A program made the position numbers and the translations under genes. From NCBI GenBank assembly GCA_944380285.1, contig CALWGZ010000010.1, forward strand, positions 1 to 64,000: DNA of 64,000 bases, in the 5' to 3' direction. Source of the stretch: an uncultured Christensenellaceae bacterium (GTDB lineage Bacteria > Bacillota > Clostridia > Christensenellales > UBA3700). Positions 57,188 to 64,000 of the stretch are shown here, one piece after another; positions within the stretch are counted from its first letter, which is position 1; each line of letters begins with the position of its first letter. The notes under the pieces were generated by a model that worked only from the letters and a program-made list of their open reading frames with translations, searched no databases and had not been told where the DNA came from.

Positions 57188-58420
57188 ATGGCGAGAGGGT
57201 CCAAAAAACGCAAACGCAAACTGCTGATCGCGATCGTTGTCATCGTGCTGATCGCCGCGATCGCGCTCGGCGTGCTTTACGCGGTGCGCCCCGACATCTT
57301 TGACGCGATCGTCTCGATGTTCGTGCCGGAAAAGCCGGACGAGACGGAAAAGCCCGACGTACCCACGCTGCCCGACAACACGACTGTCACAGGCGACATT
57401 TTGTCCGTGCGCGTGCTCGACATAGGGCAGGGCGACTGCATCTACATCGAGTTCCCCGACGGGCAGAACATGATCATGGACATCGGCTCGGAGTTCGGCT
57501 CGACGTCGCCGTGGAACGTCATCAACGGCGTGCTCGTGGAAGAAGAGGTCGAGCAGATCGACTATCTGTTCATCACGCACGGCGATTACGACCACATCCG
57601 CGACGCCAAAAAGTTGCTCGACAACTACGAGGTCGTCAACATCTATATGCCGCTCGACGAGGCGCAGGATTCGACGACGTGGAAAAATCTGCTCGCCGCC
57701 GCGGATGAAGAGACCTACACCGACGCTTCGGGCGTCGAGAAGCCGTCCGTATATCACGAGAACATCGGCGCGTTCGCGATCGAGGGCGAAAATTGGGTGA
57801 TGAACTGCTACACCTTCGACGAGGCGGACTATCCCGAGTGCGACGACTCAGAGCCGATCAACGCGGTCTCGCCGATATGTCTGCTCGAATATGCGGGCAG
57901 GACGATCGTGCTGACAGGCGATTCCAACGAGATCAACGAGGAATATCTGCTCGCGAAGGGCTACTTCGACGACGTGGACGCGGACGTGCTCAAAGTCGCG
58001 CACCACGGCTCGAGGACGTCGACGACTCATGCGTTTTTGGACGCGATCGACGCCGAGTTCGCGATCATCTCGACCAGCGGCACCGAGGAGCAGCCGCACG
58101 AGGAATACACACATCCCGCCCCCGAACTCATGGAGAGGCTGCGCGATTATGAAGACGTCACGCCGGACGGCGACTATGACGGCTTCCGCGACATCTACAT
58201 CACTGCCGAGGTGGGCACGGTGACCGTGCTCGTCGGCGAGAACGGCGGGCTCAACATCTTGACCGAGAGCGGCGAGAAGGAGTACGTCGGCGAAGAGTCG
58301 GACGGCGCGCAAGAGGGCGAAAATTCGGGCGAAAACACAGACAATACGGGCGGGCAGGGAGAGCTTCCGGACGCGACCGTCCCCGAGGATAACGAGACCG
58401 TCGTCACACCGGCGGCATAA
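57188..58420 (+). CDS. Membrane-anchored metallo-beta-lactamase-fold protein (ComEC C-terminal-like)
   Basis: 410 residues. Basic N-terminus, one membrane helix (LLIAIVVIVLIAAIALGVLY), then from about residue 70 a beta-lactamase-fold domain: LSVRVLDIGQGDCIYIEFPD, LFITHGDYDHIRDAKKLLDN, IVLTGDSNEINEEYLLAKGY and LKVAHHGSRTSTTHAFLDAI. These match ComEC/Rec2-type hydrolases. The metal motif is THGDYDH instead of THxHxDH, as in the ComEC group. The C-terminal 50 residues are Glu/Gly/Asn-rich and disordered. As the catalytic part is outside the membrane, degradation of a nucleotide or phosphodiester is possible; the target is unknown. Confidence 0.83.
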   Translation: MARGSKKRKRKLLIAIVVIVLIAAIALGVLYAVRPDIFDAIVSMFVPEKPDETEKPDVPTLPDNTTVTGDILSVRVLDIGQGDCIYIEFPDGQNMIMDIGSEFGSTSPWNVINGVLVEEEVEQIDYLFITHGDYDHIRDAKKLLDNYEVVNIYMPLDEAQDSTTWKNLLAAADEETYTDASGVEKPSVYHENIGAFAIEGENWVMNCYTFDEADYPECDDSEPINAVSPICLLEYAGRTIVLTGDSNEINEEYLLAKGYFDDVDADVLKVAHHGSRTSTTHAFLDAIDAEFAIISTSGTEEQPHEEYTHPAPELMERLRDYEDVTPDGDYDGFRDIYITAEVGTVTVLVGENGGLNILTESGEKEYVGEESDGAQEGENSGENTDNTGGQGELPDATVPEDNETVVTPAA

Positions 58421-58436
58421 GCTAAGAGAGGTAACA

Positions 58437-59264
58437 ATGGCACAATTCGACATCGAACTCGTCGGCAAAGTCGGCTCGATGGCGCTCGTCAACAAGAAGT
58501 GGAGCGACGTCGACTACAATGTGCTCGCGCACATCAGCCGCCAGCTGCGCCCCGGCTACATTTGGGTGACCAGCGGCGCGACCGAGATCGGGCGCATAGA
58601 CTATATCCGCCGCACGGGCAAGGAGCTCAAGGGCGCGTACACCGACGTCAAGAGCGACTATGCGGCGCAGGGACAGGCGATCTTGATGGAGAGCTATCGC
58701 CGCTACGTCAACCCCATGTACGGCATTAGGCAGATACTCGTCGAGCACCAGCACTTCAACGACGACGCAAAGGCGGAATCGCTCAAACAATTGCTGCTGC
58801 GCTGCCCCGAACAGGGCGCGATCCCCATTGTCAACTACAACGATCCCCTTTCCAACGAGGAGATCGTCAAGACGGAGATCCAAGTGCTGATGCAGCGCAA
58901 AAAGCACGTCGTCCATTGCGCGGACAACGACGAGACCGCCGCGCAGATCGCCGACCTCGTCAAGTGCAAGCACCTGCTCATCTATACGTCGACGGACGGC
59001 ATCTACCGCGTCCCCGGCGACCCGTCCACGCTGATCCCCGAGATCAAGGGAAAAGACGACCTCGAATTGATCGCCGCGATCGACGAGTGCCAAAAACTGT
59101 GCGACGGCAGTTCGCGCGTGGGCGCAGCCGGAGCTCGCGCCAAATTGGAGTACATCAAGTCTCCGGCGGCGAACGGCACGCGCGTCTACATCGCCAGCCC
59201 CAAGTACGACATCAAGGACATCTTGTCCGGCGACGCGCCCTGCACGCGCATCTTCATCGCGTGA
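58437..59264 (+). CDS. Amino acid kinase family protein, glutamate 5-kinase-like
   Basis: 275 residues matching the order of motifs in glutamate 5-kinase: ELVGKVGSMALV (ATP-binding start), YIWVTSGATEIGRIDYIRR, DYAAQGQAILMESY, AIPIVNYNDPLSNEEI, CADNDETAAQIADLVKC and LLIYTSTDGIY. There is no C-terminal PUA domain, and the usual proA neighbour is missing, so it may be a proB paralogue with another substrate. Several residues differ from ProB, such as VGSMALV for VGSSVLT. It lies in an operon with a sugar transporter and an MBL-fold protein. ATG 58437 follows GAGAGGTAAC. Confidence 0.75.
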   Translation: MAQFDIELVGKVGSMALVNKKWSDVDYNVLAHISRQLRPGYIWVTSGATEIGRIDYIRRTGKELKGAYTDVKSDYAAQGQAILMESYRRYVNPMYGIRQILVEHQHFNDDAKAESLKQLLLRCPEQGAIPIVNYNDPLSNEEIVKTEIQVLMQRKKHVVHCADNDETAAQIADLVKCKHLLIYTSTDGIYRVPGDPSTLIPEIKGKDDLELIAAIDECQKLCDGSSRVGAAGARAKLEYIKSPAANGTRVYIASPKYDIKDILSGDAPCTRIFIA

Positions 59265-59725
59265 TAGAGAGTTTTGCCCCCGTCTTCGACGGCGACAGCC
59301 GAGTGCTGATACTCGGCAGCATGGCTTCGGTCAAGTCGCTCGAGGCGGGGTTTTTCTATATGCATCCGCGCAACCGCTTTTGGGGCACGCTCGCCGAGAT
59401 CACCGGCGACCCCGTCCCCGAGAGCATAGAGGGCAAGAGGGAATATCTGCTCGCCCACCGCATCGCGCTGATGGACTCGATCAAGACGTGTACGCGCAAG
59501 GGCTCGCTCGACGCCGACATCCGCGACGTCGTCCCGAGCGACATTCCCGCAGTCATCGCCGCGTGCAAGATCGCCGCCGTCTTCTGCAACGGCGCAAAGT
59601 CGTACGAGGTCGCAAAGCGCGCATACCCGGACATCGACTTCATACGCCTGCCGTCCACGTCGCCCGCCAATGCCGGCGCGTGGGACAAGAGCAAGTGGAT
59701 GGCAATCAAGAAGTATTTGGTTTGA
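59261..59725 (+). CDS. Hypoxanthine/uracil-DNA-glycosylase-like protein (HDG type)
   Basis: 154 residues from GTG 59261, which overlaps the previous stop (GTGA). The pattern matches family 6 of the uracil-DNA-glycosylase superfamily (deoxyinosine glycosylase): RVLILGSMASVKSLEAGFFY, then MHPRNRFW, IALMDSIKTCTRKGSLDADI, AAVFCNGAKSYEVAK and the end motif LPSTSPANAGAWDKSKW. The active-site Asn of the family lies in the NRFW or later region. It excises deaminated purines or uracil. Its operon partners do not explain its role. No terminator T run lies immediately after the stop. Confidence 0.87.
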   Translation: MIESFAPVFDGDSRVLILGSMASVKSLEAGFFYMHPRNRFWGTLAEITGDPVPESIEGKREYLLAHRIALMDSIKTCTRKGSLDADIRDVVPSDIPAVIAACKIAAVFCNGAKSYEVAKRAYPDIDFIRLPSTSPANAGAWDKSKWMAIKKYLV

Positions 59726-59941
59726 CCGCGCAAGCGGGCAGGTGAGCAAGGTTTTGAGCCGCTCTTTCGGGCGCCTTAGCGCGTCGGCGTGCGGCTAAGA
59801 CCGCAGAGGGTATTGACCCTGCACGCGCGCCGCGCAAATTCATCCCGAAATAGCGTGCTCAAAACTGCTACGCACCGACAAACAAACCGACGGAAAACAT
59901 CCGCCGGTTTTTTGTCGGCTTGCTCACCTGCCCGTTGCGCG
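59726..59941. repeat. Foldback element with terminal inverted repeats
   Basis: CCGCGCAAGCGGGCAGGTGA (from about 59728) with GCAAG is repeated in reverse complement at 59918-59941 (CTTGCTCACCTGCCCGTTGC, then GCGG), with one extra base. An inner pair follows: TTTTGAGCCGCTCTTTCGGG (about 59753-59773) with CCCGAAATAGCGTGCTCAAAA (59843-59863). A terminator-like hairpin, AAACCGACGG with CCGCCGGTTT and TTTT (about 59886-59914), lies between the right arms. There is no gene. It could be a MITE-like element or a structured RNA. Confidence 0.65.
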
Positions 59942-59950
59942 GTCTTTTTT

Positions 59951-60351
59951 AGGCTTGGTTCTATGCCGAAACAAGTATAAGCGCGCGATGACTGCGCGCT
60001 TCCATAACGTTGCCGAGGGCAACATTTCACGCTTGCGCGATGCGCAAGCATTTCACGCGGCGGTCAAATGGCCGCCGTATTTCACGTTTGCGCGACAGCG
60101 CAGACATTTCACCGCCGGGGCAGCTTGCCCGGCTTGCGCGGTCTATTCGTGGGCGTGGTTCTATGTCGTTACAAGTATAAACGCGCTGTCATAGCGCGCT
60201 TCCATAACGTTGCCGAGGGCAACATTTCACGCTTGCGCGATGCGCAAGCATTTCACGCGGCGGTCAAATGGCCGCCGTATTTCACGTTTGCGCGACAGCG
60301 CAGACATTTCACCGCCGGGCACAACTTGCCCGGCTTGCTCATCTGCCCGTT
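59951..60351. repeat. Two 200-bp arrays of hairpins separated by ATTTCAC
   Basis: Copies start near 59951 and 60151. In each, different short hairpins are separated by the 7-base word ATTTCAC: GTTGCCGAGGGCAAC, GCTTGCGCGATGCGCAAGC, GGCGGTCAAATGGCCGCC, GTTTGCGCGACAGCGCAGAC and GCCGGGCA with TGCCCGGC. An extra leading hairpin differs between the copies (GCGCGC with GCGCGC; CGCGCT with AGCGCG) and stays paired. A third partial start follows at 60351-60380. I see no gene between 59726 and 60489. Confidence 0.85.
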
Positions 60352-60441
60352 GCGCGGTCTATTTTTGGGCTTGGTAGTAAGAGTGGCAGAGGAGAGGGTA
60401 TTGACCTTTTTTGTTCCGCGCTTTCTTTGTGGTGCGGAACA

Positions 60442-60478
60442 AAAAAAGACGAACCCGCTTTCGCGAGTCCGTCTTTTT
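60442..60478 (-). terminator. Terminator of nifJ
   Basis: Minus strand: AAAAAGACGGACTCGCG, then GCGGGTTCGTCTTTTT; the outer AAAAAGACG/CGTCTTTTT and inner CGCG/GCGG-type pairs form the stem, followed by more T. It starts 12 bases after the stop codon. Confidence 0.85.
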
Positions 60479-60489
60479 GTTATCGTTGA

Positions 60490-64000
<3,511 letters not shown>

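Overview
The window looks like a chromosomal segment of an anaerobic Clostridia-type Bacillota, probably an uncultured gut organism. The signs are a pyruvate:ferredoxin oxidoreductase, many carbohydrate-active enzymes, BspA-type leucine-rich repeats, an EpsG/EpsF-style exopolysaccharide cluster, AGGAGG-type ribosome binding sites and sigma-A promoters with almost invariant 17-base spacing. Most of it is GC-rich; the exopolysaccharide cluster (about 23.5-33.5 kb) and the leucine-rich-repeat part of the large TIR protein are clearly AT-richer. Names below the kingdom level are inference.

Region by region. 0-6.1 kb: repeat-rich leader, a Fic protein, an O6-alkylguanine methyltransferase-like protein, an ECF sigma factor with an RsgI-like anti-sigma factor, and an AbiE type IV toxin-antitoxin pair. 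6.1-9.0 kb: a structured non-coding stretch with a 20-residue hydrophobic peptide and a short promoter-terminator unit, then a GH95 fucosidase. 9.0-14.7 kb: a 1376-residue TIR-NACHT-LRR protein, with the domain order of plant TNL immune receptors, followed by an AAA/DUF4143 ATPase gene between two 89-bp direct repeats that each contain a long palindrome. 14.8-18.8 kb: an RsgI-domain lipoprotein, a small alarmone synthetase, and a baseplate/InlB/LRR-like protein. 19.0-22.0 kb (minus): GH38 alpha-mannosidase. 22.2-33.8 kb: a ten-gene exopolysaccharide operon (PLP aminotransferase, phosphoglycosyl transferase fused to a GNAT domain, ATP-grasp ligase, five glycosyltransferases, EpsG-like polymerase, Wzx-like flippase). 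33.8-34.6 kb: a composite repeat array. 34.7-42.8 kb: a myo-inositol catabolic operon, iolJCBDEAG. 42.8-51.2 kb: a second AAA/DUF4143 ATPase, a GH31 enzyme, tRNA-Arg(CCT), three tandem zinc-ribbon membrane proteins and a GH51 arabinofuranosidase lipoprotein. 51.2-59.7 kb: a kinase-fold protein with an XRE regulator, a GLUG-repeat lipoprotein, and an operon of an MFS sugar transporter, a metallo-beta-lactamase-fold protein, a glutamate-5-kinase-like protein and a hypoxanthine-DNA-glycosylase-like protein. 59.7-60.5 kb: foldback and hairpin repeats. 60.5 kb to the edge (minus): nifJ, 5' end outside the window.

How it fits together. The organism appears to harvest host or plant glycans (fucosidase, mannosidase, GH31, arabinofuranosidase, inositol) and to build its own surface polysaccharide. 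Defence and conflict genes (Fic, AbiE, TIR-NACHT-LRR, possibly the DUF4143 ATPases) lie mainly in the first 15 kb.

The strongest new signals are four. (1) The TIR-NACHT-LRR protein. (2) An identical bipartite motif, CAATAAA, 14 bases, TGTTTAATA, at three sites: before the ECF sigma gene, before the RsgI-domain lipoprotein, and before a short transcript with its own terminator. This predicts an ECF regulon. (3) Palindromes with different arm sequences but the same layout, placed directly at the -35 box of both DUF4143 genes. (4) Several modular hairpin and repeat arrays in intergenic DNA.
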